Shown: positions 1-8,042 of the stretch, piece after piece
Layout of the letters: the number at the start of each line of letters is the position of its first letter
How positions within the stretch are numbered: position 1 is the stretch's first letter
Source: Primorskyibacter aestuariivivens
Lineage (GTDB): Bacteria > Pseudomonadota > Alphaproteobacteria > Rhodobacterales > Rhodobacteraceae
NCBI RefSeq assembly: GCF_028023675.1
Contig: NZ_JAQIOZ010000010.1
Span: forward strand, 62,001 to 126,000
Length of the DNA stretch: 64,000 nucleotides
Reading direction: 5' to 3'
Notes under the pieces: generated by a model
Told to the model about the DNA's origin: nothing
Database searches by the model: none
Seen by the model: only the letters and a program-made list of their open reading frames with translations
Made by a program: the position numbers and the translations under genes

Positions 1-230
1 GTATGCACTTCCGGGAAGCTGCCGTCCTTGTGCCGGTTGCGCAGGTTAGATGTGCTTACGCGCAGGAGGCCGGCGACTTCGGTGGAACTGAAGCGGCGTA
101 GGGACTTTCGTTCTTCGGGTTCGAAAGCGATCTTCATCTGGCGATCCAAAGACTCAGCCAGATTGTCGGCAAATGCTCCGATATCGGAAGAGCCTATGCC
201 TTGCGTGTATCCAATGTTACGATCATCCAT
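1..230 (-). CDS. parA: RepA/ParA-type plasmid partition ATPase, N-terminus only (runs off the left edge)
   Basis: The reverse strand reads open from an ATG at 228-230 to the window edge, giving about 76 residues. It begins MDDRNIGYTQGIGSS and then has a MerR-like helix-turn-helix stretch at about residues 45-70 (FSSTEVAGLLRVSTSNLR). That layout is the DNA-binding N-terminus found before the Walker ATPase domain in RepA/ParA partition proteins of alphaproteobacterial plasmids. The ATPase domain lies outside the window, so the call rests on the N-terminal pattern alone. Upstream, between this gene and the recombinase, lie an inverted repeat, a DnaA box and a palindrome that could be its operator or part of an origin. 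Its presence is the main reason to call the window plasmid-borne. Confidence 0.7.
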   Translation of the reverse strand, partial: MDDRNIGYTQGIGSSDIGAFADNLAESLDRQMKIAFEPEERKSLRRFSSTEVAGLLRVSTSNLRNRHKDGSFPEVH

Positions 231-270
231 GTCCTGCCGCCCACTCTCGGCCTCTGTTGAGGCTCTTAGT

Positions 271-317
271 CATTCTGACGGTGTACAGCGTGTCTGACGC
301 GTTTTGCCGTCAGAATG
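271..317. repeat. 11-bp inverted repeat upstream of parA
   Basis: CATTCTGACGG at 271-281 is repeated in inverted form as CCGTCAGAATG at 307-317, with a 25-nt spacer. It sits 40-90 nt upstream of the parA start codon. It could be an autorepression site for the partition protein or a hairpin in the leader. Confidence 0.55.
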
Positions 318-371
318 GGAATGCCACGATCCAGTGAGTCCGGCAAGAAGAATCTAAATGTAGTGTGAAAG

Positions 372-396
372 TTATCCACAACACCTATAGGTGTTG
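372..396. promoter_or_regulatory. Perfect DnaA box next to an 18-bp palindrome
   Basis: TTATCCACA at 372-380 matches the DnaA-box consensus exactly. Overlapping it by two bases is the perfect palindrome CAACACCTATAGGTGTTG at 379-396. The stretch 231-571 between parA and the recombinase has no convincing gene and is AT-richer than its surroundings, including a T/A-rich patch near 420-450. This fits a replication-origin or partition-control region. The replicase gene itself is not in the window, so the origin role is inference. Confidence 0.5.
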
Positions 397-571
397 CCGC
401 GTAAAAAACTCAGCAAGTCATTGATATAGATATATTAAATGCAGATCTAACCGAATCGAGCCGCTACTCTGTTGAGTTGGCACATTAGCAGCTAACCCCA
501 AGCAACTAATGGCACTTTCTGCCTCCTGCGGAGTTTTCTCCCGGTGAAATTTTTTGGATTCGGGTCAGAAG

Positions 572-1480
572 CTACATCTGATCTTGGCTCGATTCGTACG
601 GCATGAGGCCAAGTCGTTCCGCCCGCTCCAACAGCATTTTCACCGAAGACGGCTGCCATCTTGTTCGGCCACGAGGCGTGCGTTCGCGCATAGATTCCAG
701 CCGTTCACAGATCGCTTGAAGCGTGATGTCGGGATCTGCGCCCTTGATGCCAGCAATAATGGCGGGCAGGCGATCGTCCGTTTCGCGGCGCCCGGCGCGG
801 GCCAGCACCTCGGTAGGCAGGAAGCCGTCGCGGACATAGGCCTTCACAGCGCGCAGCAGGCGGCTTTGGGTCCAGCGACGCGCCTCGGGCAAGGGGCCGT
901 TGATGATGCGCAGCACGTCCTCCCAAGCCAAGTCGGGTCGCAATCGGCGCACGTGGGGCACCCAATCTTGTGCCGTTTCGTTCAAACGCTCCATGTAGCC
1001 GTCCTGTCGCGCCAGCCGCACTTTGCGAAGAGCAGCAGGGTCTTTGGCACGCAGCCCAGGGTTCCCGCCCACGCGGCCCTTTGTGCGCGCGCTGGCGAGG
1101 CCGGCCTTGGTGCGTTCCCGGATCAGGGCGCGCTCGAACTCGGCCGCAGCGCCCAAGACCTGCAGCGTGAACTTGCCTTGCGGGGATCCGGTGTCGATCG
1201 GGTCCTGAATGGAACGAAAGAACGCCCCCTTGGCCTCCAGCCGCTCGATCACCTCCAGCAGATGCGACAGGGATCGCGCGAGGCGGTCAATCCGCACGAC
1301 CACCAGCGTGTCGCCCTTGCCGATGCGCTCCAACACCCGCGCAAGCACCGGCCGCGCACGATTGCCGCCGGAGGCCTGTTCTTCATGGATCTCGGCGCAG
1401 CCTGCGGATTTCAGGGCCTCAGACTGGGGCAGGGGGGTTTGATCCTCGGTTGAAACGCGCGCGTAGCCTAGCAATGGCAT
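572..1480 (-). CDS. Serine recombinase (resolvase/invertase family) with a long C-terminal region
   Basis: The 302-residue protein opens with the catalytic block YARVSTEDQ (nucleophile Ser near residue 10). It continues with the family motifs IDRLARS and EFERALIRERTKAGL and a GRVGGNPG linker at about residues 135-142. Site-specific serine recombinases of the Tn3 resolvase/invertase group cut and rejoin DNA for dimer resolution or inversion. Classical resolvases are about 185 residues. Here about 160 further residues follow, with a second, unrecognised region that includes a helix-turn-helix-like segment near the end. An ATG is used at 1478-1480; a TTG one codon upstream is possible. The gene is followed by the parA control region, so plasmid multimer resolution is a reasonable role. 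Confidence 0.85.
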   Translation of the reverse strand: MPLLGYARVSTEDQTPLPQSEALKSAGCAEIHEEQASGGNRARPVLARVLERIGKGDTLVVVRIDRLARSLSHLLEVIERLEAKGAFFRSIQDPIDTGSPQGKFTLQVLGAAAEFERALIRERTKAGLASARTKGRVGGNPGLRAKDPAALRKVRLARQDGYMERLNETAQDWVPHVRRLRPDLAWEDVLRIINGPLPEARRWTQSRLLRAVKAYVRDGFLPTEVLARAGRRETDDRLPAIIAGIKGADPDITLQAICERLESMRERTPRGRTRWQPSSVKMLLERAERLGLMPYESSQDQM

Positions 1481-1706
1481 CAAAACAGTCTTCTTGCAGT
1501 TTCATATAGCGCCAATAAACGACCGTTTGTAAACGAATGCAAGCAAGTGCTCTCTCGTCGTGTTCGTCCAAAATCCCTTGGTTTCCTTGCGCAGAGCGCG
1601 ATCTGAGAGGTTCCACCGGCAATCGCGCGCGCATACTATATAAAGAGCATGGGCAACGGCCAGAAAATCGCTTGGGTAATATGCATAATATAGGTATTTT
1701 GCACAT

Positions 1707-2774
1707 ATGAAGCCGCAAGAGTCTACTTTGCCTGATGATTTTGACGACCCCCGCATCACCACCGAGGGGGATGAGGAGTCTCACGAGGACGACCTCTGGT
1801 TCCTGCCGGGGCCGCTCGAAGAAGAACCGGATGATTTGCCCCCGGGGCCACGGGCGGAACCGCCTGATAACGCGCTCATCAACGACTGGGCAAAGGCGGA
1901 AGCGGCTCACGCTGCGCGGCTGGCAAAGGTGGCTGGACGCCTGGGTGCGCTGGATGACCGGTTGCTGCGTGGCCCGGATGGCTGGCGACACAGACTGGCA
2001 CTGATCGAGGCGGCAGACCTCAGCTGGCTTGCAGGGGATCGGGTGAGTTCTGACCGCCTCGCTCTTTGGATATCAATGCGATTGTCTGGCGCACAGGATG
2101 ACCCGAATGCCTTGGCAAGAGTTGGCTGGGCTGTTCGCCGCCTGACGGGTGGTCCGGGTCCGATGGTCGACCTGGCGGCATTTCTGGACCGCCGCGATCC
2201 CGAGAACATCGAGGATGCCACCGAGCGGCTAGAGGATCGCGCAGGCGGATGGCTGGAGGTGATGAAATCAGCTGTTCATCTACACCCGATCACGCGGGCT
2301 TGCATGGGGTTTCACCTCTGGAGCTTGGCGGGTCTCGGGCAACAAGGCGACCAGATCGAAGCAGCCGTTACCGCGGCAAGGATCACGGCCAGCGACGGAA
2401 GGGGAGCGAACTTTGCACCACTAGCTATGGGTGGGGCAGGGGGGTTGCGCGCGTCGGGCTTACCACCGGAGCGTCTTGCTCGCTGGCTGGATGGGATGGA
2501 GACTGCCTGCCTGACCGCGATGCGGCACTTGGACTATATCGAGACATGGTCAGCGAGGACAGAAGCAGAGATGATCTCGCTCTCAGGCAAAACTCCACCG
2601 GCTTTGCGCGCCGTGCTGACCGAATGGCCGCTCCTCTCCGCACCGATGGCCGAGGCCCTTACCGGCACCAGCCGAGCGGCGGTCCAGCGGAACCTGACCT
2701 GGATGGAAGTAAGGGGATTGGTCCGTGAGGTAACAGGGCAGGGAAGGTTTCGAATGTGGCGGACAGCAAATTAG
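1707..2774 (+). CDS. DUF1612/helix-turn-helix plasmid protein (RHE_PE00001-like)
   Basis: The protein has 355 residues. The first 60 are acidic and look disordered. After that comes a helical region with the pattern LGALDDRLLRGPDGWRHRL and WAVRRLTGG, typical of DUF1612 proteins. The C-terminus (about residues 300-350) looks like a winged helix-turn-helix, with ALTGTSRAAVQRNLTWME followed by a GRFRMWR end. Relatives are common on rhizobial and roseobacter plasmids, often near partition or recombination genes. Their function is not established. The gene is divergent from the serine recombinase across a 226-nt AT-rich spacer that must hold both promoters. The family assignment comes from recall of the pattern, not from a search. 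Confidence 0.7.
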   Translation: MKPQESTLPDDFDDPRITTEGDEESHEDDLWFLPGPLEEEPDDLPPGPRAEPPDNALINDWAKAEAAHAARLAKVAGRLGALDDRLLRGPDGWRHRLALIEAADLSWLAGDRVSSDRLALWISMRLSGAQDDPNALARVGWAVRRLTGGPGPMVDLAAFLDRRDPENIEDATERLEDRAGGWLEVMKSAVHLHPITRACMGFHLWSLAGLGQQGDQIEAAVTAARITASDGRGANFAPLAMGGAGGLRASGLPPERLARWLDGMETACLTAMRHLDYIETWSARTEAEMISLSGKTPPALRAVLTEWPLLSAPMAEALTGTSRAAVQRNLTWMEVRGLVREVTGQGRFRMWRTAN

Positions 2775-2799
2775 AATTTGCCTAAATGCGAACAGGAAC

Positions 2800-3180
2800 A
2801 TGCCCAAGCGTGATTTCAGCCATTCAGTTTCCAGTAAAATACGCGACCTTCAGGAGAGGCGTGAGCACCTCGAAGCCGCGGCGCCGGATCGAGCGATGGA
2901 TCTTGCGGTATCTTTCTGCCTGCACCTGTCCGAGTTGATCAGCTTGGCCGACTACAGCCTGATTCGTGGAGGTGGTGTCAAATGGCTGGTTGCCGGTTTG
3001 AGCAGGGTTTCTTCGCTGCCCGCGATATTGGTCACGGTGTTCCTAGCGCGGAAGCCAAGGACTGTCCGGTTTGATTGCCGCGGATTTCCTCAAGCACACC
3101 TTTTAGGCCACCTCCGTCAGCGCATCGATGACGGGGCATTCGGGCACATCGTCTCCGCTACATTGCGCCACGGTGGATGA
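2800..3180 (+). CDS. Hypothetical protein, possibly a gene remnant
   Basis: A 126-residue frame starts 25 nt after the DUF1612 gene. The first 45 residues look like real protein, with a charged helix (KIRDLQERREHLEAAAPDRA). The last 25 codons run antisense into the 3' end of merR. No family was recognised. It may be the leftover 5' part of a gene broken when the mercury operon was inserted, or chance. If it is not real, 2775-3102 is a 328-nt stretch with no other gene visible. Confidence 0.3.
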   Translation: MPKRDFSHSVSSKIRDLQERREHLEAAAPDRAMDLAVSFCLHLSELISLADYSLIRGGGVKWLVAGLSRVSSLPAILVTVFLARKPRTVRFDCRGFPQAHLLGHLRQRIDDGAFGHIVSATLRHGG

Positions 3181-3525
3181 CAGGACGTGCTCGATGCGCT
3201 TGAGATCCGCGATCTTGGCGCGGACCGAGGCGAGATGCGCATTTGCAAGACCCTGCACCTCGCCGCAGGTCTGAGCCCCGCCATCGACCAATGCGAGCAG
3301 ATCGCGAACCTCGTCGAGCGTGAACCCCAATTCGCGCGCGCGCATGATGAAGCGCAGACGCGCGACATGCCTGTCATCGTAGACGCGGTAGTTTTTGCTT
3401 GAGCGTGGCGGCTCAGGCATGACGCCTATGTTCTCGTAATAGCGAATGGTCTCGAGGTTGCAGCCGGTCAGCTTGGCGAGATCTCCGCGCCTGAGTACCT
3501 TCACCGATCTGTGATGATTTTTCAC
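3103..3525 (-). CDS. merR: MerR, Hg(II)-responsive transcriptional regulator
   Basis: This 140-residue MerR-family protein has an N-terminal winged HTH (LAKLTGCNLETIRYYENIG) followed by a dimerisation helix. It carries the three mercury-binding cysteines expected of Hg-type MerR: C87, C122 and C130, the last two in QCSGDDVPECPVI. It lies divergent to merT, with the mer promoter/operator in the 63-nt gap. The known mechanism is that MerR holds the 19-bp-spacer promoter shut and untwists it when Hg(II) binds. Length and cysteine spacing match the family, so the call is firm. Confidence 0.95.
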   Translation of the reverse strand: MKNHHRSVKVLRRGDLAKLTGCNLETIRYYENIGVMPEPPRSSKNYRVYDDRHVARLRFIMRARELGFTLDEVRDLLALVDGGAQTCGEVQGLANAHLASVRAKIADLKRIEHVLSSTVAQCSGDDVPECPVIDALTEVA

Positions 3526-3536
3526 GTTTGACCCCC

Positions 3537-3567
3537 TTGAGCCTGTACCAGCTACAGACTCTAGATT
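3537..3567 (+). promoter_or_regulatory. mer promoter and MerR operator
   Basis: The -35 TTGAGC (3537-3542) and -10 TAGATT (3562-3567) are separated by exactly 19 bp, the long spacer used by MerR-type activators. Between them lies the dyad GAGCCTGTA-CCAGC-TACAGACTC, with 8 of 9 positions matched. It drives merT. Confidence 0.85.
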
Positions 3568-3588
3568 GAGATCATCACTGAGGCAAGG

Positions 3589-4008
3589 ATGATTCGAACC
3601 ATGACTGAAACCACATCCGACGGCCCCCAGACGGCAATGGGCGAAACACCGGTAGCTGACAAAAAGGCATGGGCGACAACCGGGCTCGGCGTACTCGGCG
3701 CGTTGGCCATGACCTCATGTTGCATCCTGCCGCTGGTGCTTGTGAGCTTCGGCGTCACCGGCGTGTTCATCGCCCAGTTGGGTGCGTTCTATCAATATAA
3801 GTGGATCACCTTCGCACTGAGTGCCGCTTTCATCGGATACGGCTTTTACCAGGCGTATAGCCCGATCCCGGCCGAAGCCTGCGCTGATGGCACCTGCGCG
3901 CGACCGATGAACCGAACACTGATGCGGTCCATTCTCTGGGCTGCCACCGCGATCGTCGCCGTGGCGATGATCTTCCCCTATCTCACCCCATACCTCCTGT
4001 CCTACTGA
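3589..4008 (+). CDS. merT: MerT, inner-membrane mercuric ion transporter
   Basis: A 139-residue protein with three hydrophobic segments (about 32-55, 70-90 and 110-135). The vicinal pair C44-C45 (SCCILP) sits in the first membrane helix and a second pair (C98, C103) lies in the loop before helix 3, as in MerT. MerT takes Hg(II) from MerP and passes it to the cytosol for MerA. It is the first gene after the mer promoter; merP follows 12 nt later. The ATG at 3589 is used; one at 3601 is also in frame. Confidence 0.93.
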   Translation: MIRTMTETTSDGPQTAMGETPVADKKAWATTGLGVLGALAMTSCCILPLVLVSFGVTGVFIAQLGAFYQYKWITFALSAAFIGYGFYQAYSPIPAEACADGTCARPMNRTLMRSILWAATAIVAVAMIFPYLTPYLLSY

Positions 4009-4020
4009 AAGGCCAAACCC

Positions 4021-4326
4021 ATGAAAACAATCCAACTCGCCATCGCGACTCTGGGAATTCTGGCCGCAATGCCTGCCAGTGCCGAAGAACAGCGCATCAA
4101 AGTCGGTGTCGGCGAACTCACCTGCCCGACCTGTTCGTTCACCGTCGCGGCGGCGATGCGCGGCGTGCCCTCGGTCGAAATCATCGATTTCCAGGACGGC
4201 GAGGAGTTTGGCACGGGCACTTACGTCGTGGCCTTCGACGATCAGGCTGCCAGCCCCGCCATGATCATCGAAGCGGTTCTGGCCAACGGCTATCCGGCCG
4301 AGGTGCTCCAGGCAGGGGAGTCCTGA
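4021..4326 (+). CDS. merP: MerP, periplasmic mercury-binding protein
   Basis: A 101-residue protein with a Sec signal peptide ending near ASA-21, then a single ferredoxin-like heavy-metal-associated fold. The metal motif is LTCPTCS (C35, C38) in place of the more common GMTCxxC. MerP binds Hg(II) in the periplasm and hands it to MerT. It sits between merT and a small membrane gene in the same operon. Confidence 0.93.
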   Translation: MKTIQLAIATLGILAAMPASAEEQRIKVGVGELTCPTCSFTVAAAMRGVPSVEIIDFQDGEEFGTGTYVVAFDDQAASPAMIIEAVLANGYPAEVLQAGES

Positions 4327-4348
4327 GCACGGAAGGACGGGTAGGGCC

Positions 4349-4645
4349 ATGAATGACAAGCACATGGGCGGGCTTCTGGCCTTCATCATTGCCGCGCCGA
4401 TCATGGTGATCTGCTGCGGCGGCGGTGGCGTCATCCTGGCCACCATTCTCGGCGGGATTGGCGGGTGGTTGATGGGGCTCGGCGGTATTGCCGCGGTCGT
4501 CGCGGCAATTGGCGCGATGCTGGTTGTTCGCGAGATCAGGCGCAGAGGATCAGCAGGTGTCGGTGGCGCGCCGGATGAGACTTGCACCAAAACCCGGGCC
4601 GCCGGTGAGAGTATCCACCACCCGGCCGACTTCGCGGCCGAGTAG
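4349..4645 (+). CDS. Small membrane protein with a vicinal cysteine pair, inside the mer operon
   Basis: This 98-residue protein has two glycine-rich hydrophobic helices (about 8-38 and 42-62). The first contains ICCGGGG, so two adjacent cysteines lie in the membrane as in MerT, MerF and MerC. The C-terminal 35 residues are hydrophilic and contain one more cysteine. It was not recognised as MerC, MerE, MerG or MerH. Position between merP and merF and the membrane cysteine pair suggest an accessory mercury transporter, which is inference. The gap to merP is 22 nt and a Shine-Dalgarno-like GGACGGGTAGGG precedes the ATG. Confidence 0.65.
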   Translation: MNDKHMGGLLAFIIAAPIMVICCGGGGVILATILGGIGGWLMGLGGIAAVVAAIGAMLVVREIRRRGSAGVGGAPDETCTKTRAAGESIHHPADFAAE

Positions 4646-4742
4646 AGCAACGCACCGACATGAGGTCTTTTGGCTGTTCGGGTTGATCCCGGATCCGGTG
4701 AACCACGCAACCCATGCACCCGATATGAGGAAAGAAAATACG

Positions 4743-4982
4743 ATGCCTTCAGACGACACATCTTCGAATGGCCTTATGAAAGTGGGCATCATCGGCACAA
4801 TCATTGTGGCGCTCTGCTGCTTTACGCCCATTTTGTTGATCCTCTTCGGAGCAATCGGCCTGGCCGCCGTCGTTGGATATCTGGACCTCGTGCTGTTTCC
4901 GGCACTGGGCATCTTTATCCTGCTGACCATCTATGCGCTCTGGCGGAAGAGCGCGCGCGGTTCAGCATCTCAAGGGAATTGA
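4743..4982 (+). CDS. merF: MerF, small mercuric ion transporter
   Basis: A 79-residue protein with two membrane helices and the signature LCCFTP (C25-C26) in helix 1, followed by the GYLDLVLFPALGIF helix typical of MerF. Canonical MerF carries a second vicinal cysteine pair near the C-terminus. Here the tail reads SARGSASQGN and lacks it. A weak AGGAAAG ribosome site precedes the ATG. It lies between the 98-residue membrane gene and merA. Confidence 0.88.
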   Translation: MPSDDTSSNGLMKVGIIGTIIVALCCFTPILLILFGAIGLAAVVGYLDLVLFPALGIFILLTIYALWRKSARGSASQGN

Positions 4983-5091
4983 CACATAATGAATTCAGTT
5001 AATCCGAGCTTCACTTCCGACATCGGGTCGATGGTGGGAAGAGAAAATTTGGCCGAGCCATGAGGACGGCGCGGGTTGCCAGGAAAAGGAA

Positions 5092-6549
5092 ATGAACATG
5101 AACCAGACCGTCAAAGCTCATGACTGCTGTCCGACCAACGAAGCCAACAGCGACAGCTATGACCTGATCGTGGTTGGCGCCGGCTCGGCCGGATTCTCCG
5201 CCTCCATCACCGCGGCTGAGGCCGGAAAGCGGGTGGCGCTCGTCGGCCACGGCACCATCGGCGGCACCTGCGTGAACGTTGGCTGCGTGCCGTCCAAGGC
5301 GATGATCCGCGCCGCCGAAGCGGTGCACAGTGGCGCGTCCGCTGCCCGGTTCCCGGGCATTGAGCCCTGCGCACACGCGGTGGATTGGCCCGCCGTGGTG
5401 AAAGGCACCGTCGAGCTGGTTGAGGAGATGCGGCACAAGAAATATATCGACCTGCTGCCGGCCTATGAGAACGTCACCTATATCGAGGAGGGTCCGGCGC
5501 GATTGGTCGAGGGTGGCGTCGCGGTCGGAGCACGAGTCATATCCGCCCCGTGCGTCCTGATCGCCACCGGCTCGCGCCCGCATATGCCAGCGATCGAGGG
5601 CATCGACACCGTGGATACGCTCGATTCCACCGGTCTGCTGACCCTGCCCGACCGACCCGACAGCATCATAGTGCTGGGCGGCGGCTATATCGGATGCGAG
5701 CTGGCACAGATGGCCTCAAGGCTGGGGGTGAAGGTCACGCTGGTGACCCGCTCGCGCCTTCTGCCCGGTGCCGAGCCGGAGGTGGCCGAGGCGCTGACGC
5801 AGGCGCTGAAGGCCGAAGACATCGCGGTCGAGACCGGTCTAAGATACGTCGCGGTCGCGCAAAACGCGGGCGGCGCCACTCTGACAATCGACCGGGGCGG
5901 TATGACCCAGGCTCTGACCGCTGACCGACTGGTTGTAACCACCGGCAGGATTGCCATTTCCGAGAACCTCGGGTTGGAAGACCTCGGGATAGAGACCGAC
6001 GCGCACGGCTCGATCAAGGTCGGTCCTGACATGGCCACCACGCGGGCCGGCATCTGGGCTGCGGGCGATGTCACCGATCGTGATCAGTTTGTCTACATGG
6101 CCGCCTACGGTGCCAAGGTGGCAATCAACAATGCCCTTGGACTGAAACCGATGCGCTATGACAACGCGGCGATGCCCTGGGTCGTGTTCACCGACCCGCA
6201 AGTGGCCGGCGTCGGCCTCTCGGAGGCAGAGGCGAAGGCCGCCGGGCATGAGGTCAAGACGAGCGTGATTACACTCGACAACGTGCCCCGCGCTGCCGCC
6301 GCGCGCGATTCCCGCGGCGTGATCAAACTGGTGGCAGACGCCGAGACCGACCGCCTGCTGGGCGGCCAGATCGCGGCACCGGAGGGCTCCGACACGATTC
6401 AAACGCTAGCCATGGCGCTCAAGTTCGGCATGACCGCACGCGCGCTTGGAGAGACGATTTTCCCATATCTAACCACGGTCGAAGGGCTGAAACTCGCCGC
6501 GCAGACCTTCGACAAGGATGTGGCCAAACTCAGCTGCTGCGCGGGGTGA
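5092..6549 (+). CDS. merA: MerA, mercuric reductase
   Basis: A 485-residue flavoprotein of the pyridine-nucleotide disulfide oxidoreductase family. It shows the FAD dinucleotide-binding motif (VVGAGSAGFSA, near 28-38), the redox-active pair in GGTCVNVGCVPSK (C60, C65), and the C-terminal vicinal pair C482-C483 that presents Hg(II) to the active site. It reduces Hg(II) to Hg(0) with NADPH in the cytosol. The N-terminal heavy-metal-associated domain of longer MerA forms is absent; a short HDCCPT leader with a cysteine pair is there instead. The start has an AGGAAA ribosome site. It closes the recognisable mer operon. Confidence 0.96.
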   Translation: MNMNQTVKAHDCCPTNEANSDSYDLIVVGAGSAGFSASITAAEAGKRVALVGHGTIGGTCVNVGCVPSKAMIRAAEAVHSGASAARFPGIEPCAHAVDWPAVVKGTVELVEEMRHKKYIDLLPAYENVTYIEEGPARLVEGGVAVGARVISAPCVLIATGSRPHMPAIEGIDTVDTLDSTGLLTLPDRPDSIIVLGGGYIGCELAQMASRLGVKVTLVTRSRLLPGAEPEVAEALTQALKAEDIAVETGLRYVAVAQNAGGATLTIDRGGMTQALTADRLVVTTGRIAISENLGLEDLGIETDAHGSIKVGPDMATTRAGIWAAGDVTDRDQFVYMAAYGAKVAINNALGLKPMRYDNAAMPWVVFTDPQVAGVGLSEAEAKAAGHEVKTSVITLDNVPRAAAARDSRGVIKLVADAETDRLLGGQIAAPEGSDTIQTLAMALKFGMTARALGETIFPYLTTVEGLKLAAQTFDKDVAKLSCCAG

Positions 6550-6553
6550 CACC

Positions 6554-6820
6554 ATGGCATCGCCCGAAAGAACGGACCTTTTGTCGACACTTCCTGGTCT
6601 GTTAATCGCCTGGGGCTTGCCCATTGCTGCGATGCTCCTGGCGATCGGTGTGCCACATCCGGTCAAGACCTGGGTCTGGGTCGGCACGCTGATCTGCATG
6701 TGGACGGCCTGTTTGTTGAATGCCCGCCGGTGCAAACGGCGGCATTGCGTCTGGAACGGACCGTTCTTCCCGGTGAACACGCTGCGCTCACTATCCAAGG
6801 GTCAGCACCATTTCCCCTGA
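6554..6820 (+). pseudogene. Truncated small Cys-rich membrane protein at an operon junction
   Basis: An 88-codon frame begins 4 nt after merA and encodes two hydrophobic helices. They are followed by NARRCKRRHCVWNGPFF, a pattern known from small mer-linked or redox-linked membrane proteins in which another hydrophobic helix normally follows GPFF. Here the frame instead runs 30 nt into the antisense 3' end of the Rieske gene and stops. That suggests the 3' part was lost in a rearrangement that joined the mer operon to the next block. Whether the shortened product is made is unknown. Confidence 0.55.
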
Positions 6821-7351
6821 AAGCGATAGCGGTGGAATGTGCAGGTTCTCTGGTGCCGGGCCTTTGCGGATCCTTCCCGCGGTGTCGTAATGCGACCCAT
6901 GGCACGGGCAGAACCAACCGCCGAAGTCCCCAGCGCCATCTCCCAGAGGGACACATCCCAGATGCGTGCAGACGCCGATCATGACCAGGAAGGCTTCGTG
7001 CCCGGGGACCGATCTGTTATTATCAGTCGCCGTTGTATCAGCCGGAAGATTGGGGTTTCGAGCGTCGGTGTCCGGAAGTGCAGACACAGTTTCCGAGCGT
7101 GCCTCAGAAATTTCCGCATCTGTTCGAAGCCGGATGAATACCGGTTTCCCACGCCAATTGACGGTCAGTTGTGTCCCGGGAGGAAGGTCGGAGATATCGA
7201 CGGAGATCGTTGCGAGCGCACGGACATCAGCGGAGGGGTTCATTTGGTCCACGAGCGGCCAGACGGCGGCGCCAGCAGCCACGATTCCCGCTCCTGCTGT
7301 GGCGTAGTAAAGAAAATCCCGGCGTGCTGTGTCCTCGTACGTGGTACTCAT
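6791..7351 (-). CDS. petA: Rieske iron-sulfur protein of cytochrome bc1 type, stand-alone
   Basis: The 186-residue protein has the usual bc1 Rieske layout: a twin-arginine-like start (ARRDFLYY), one anchor helix (about 15-33), a flexible hinge, and the [2Fe-2S] motifs CTHLGC (128-133) and CPCHGSHYD (148-156). This subunit carries electrons from quinol to cytochrome c1. Neither cytochrome b nor c1 is nearby, which is unusual since petA is normally first in petABC. It could be a spare subunit for the chromosomal complex or serve the cytochrome-rich copper locus downstream. Its 3' end overlaps the truncated membrane gene by 30 nt on the opposite strand. Confidence 0.9.
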   Translation of the reverse strand: MSTTYEDTARRDFLYYATAGAGIVAAGAAVWPLVDQMNPSADVRALATISVDISDLPPGTQLTVNWRGKPVFIRLRTDAEISEARSETVSALPDTDARNPNLPADTTATDNNRSVPGHEAFLVMIGVCTHLGCVPLGDGAGDFGGWFCPCHGSHYDTAGRIRKGPAPENLHIPPLSLSGEMVLTLG

Positions 7352-7458
7352 GTTACGTATTCTACGAGGCAACTGCGCAGGAGGGTCAACGGCGCACGTG
7401 TAATGTTTTGTAAACGAGACCCGCTTTCGTGGACGCGCAGGCGAGCGATCTCGTCCGA

Positions 7459-7983
7459 CTAGCGATGAGGTGCCGCACCCCTGGCCAACATCAGATGATG
7501 TTCCTGGTGATGTGCACCAATCGCCATCAGACCAAAGAAGCCAAGCCCCTGTATCTGCGCGGCATTGCCATCCACAATGAGCGCCACCCCATCGTTTAGG
7601 TCCTCTGTCACAACATCCCAGCCAGTCTCGGCCTCGAGAAAGGGCGCATGGGCGGGCACCATGGCGCGGATGGCCTCTAGAATACGTGGGGTCCCCCAGA
7701 TCTCGAACCGCGCGCCTTCGGGGCGCAGCATGCGGGTGACAACAGCATCCATGGTCAGAAGATCCATATTGACCAGATGGCGGCGCAATCCGTCGATATC
7801 GACCCGCTCCCAATCCGTCTCGGGATCGGCCTGCAGGATCCCAACGATTTCCGCCAGGGCGGCAAAGGCCGATTGCCCGGTTTCCTGCGGTCCGCCCATA
7901 TCGTGACCGGTCGCGGAATGCGCGTGCTGGGCGGCCACGGGTGCCGCCATCAGTATGGCAAGGAGGAGGGGAATGAGACGCAT
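7459..7983 (-). CDS. His-rich periplasmic protein of unknown function
   Basis: A 174-residue protein with a clear Sec signal peptide (cleavage near VAAQ-19) followed by a histidine/methionine-rich mature start ([12 protein letters not shown]). It ends with a [14 protein letters not shown] histidine cluster. No enzyme family was recognised. The histidines suggest metal binding, but this is inference. It is transcribed away from the Crp/Fnr gene across a 75-nt shared spacer, so it may be that regulator's target. Confidence 0.75.
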   Translation of the reverse strand: MRLIPLLLAILMAAPVAAQHAHSATGHDMGGPQETGQSAFAALAEIVGILQADPETDWERVDIDGLRRHLVNMDLLTMDAVVTRMLRPEGARFEIWGTPRILEAIRAMVPAHAPFLEAETGWDVVTEDLNDGVALIVDGNAAQIQGLGFFGLMAIGAHHQEHHLMLARGAAPHR

Positions 7984-8042
7984 GGACGGATCCTTCAGTG
8001 GGGTGCTGTCATATTTAGGCTAGCAGGGGCGGGCGCATCGCA

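Noticed and set aside
28-297. Plus-strand 89-codon frame at the left edge
   Set aside because: It is antisense to the parA fragment, which has a coherent partition-protein N-terminus. The plus frame is Arg/Ser-rich and matches nothing.
554-1453. Long plus-strand frame opposite the recombinase
   Set aside because: It is a shadow of the serine recombinase, whose motifs are unmistakable on the minus strand.
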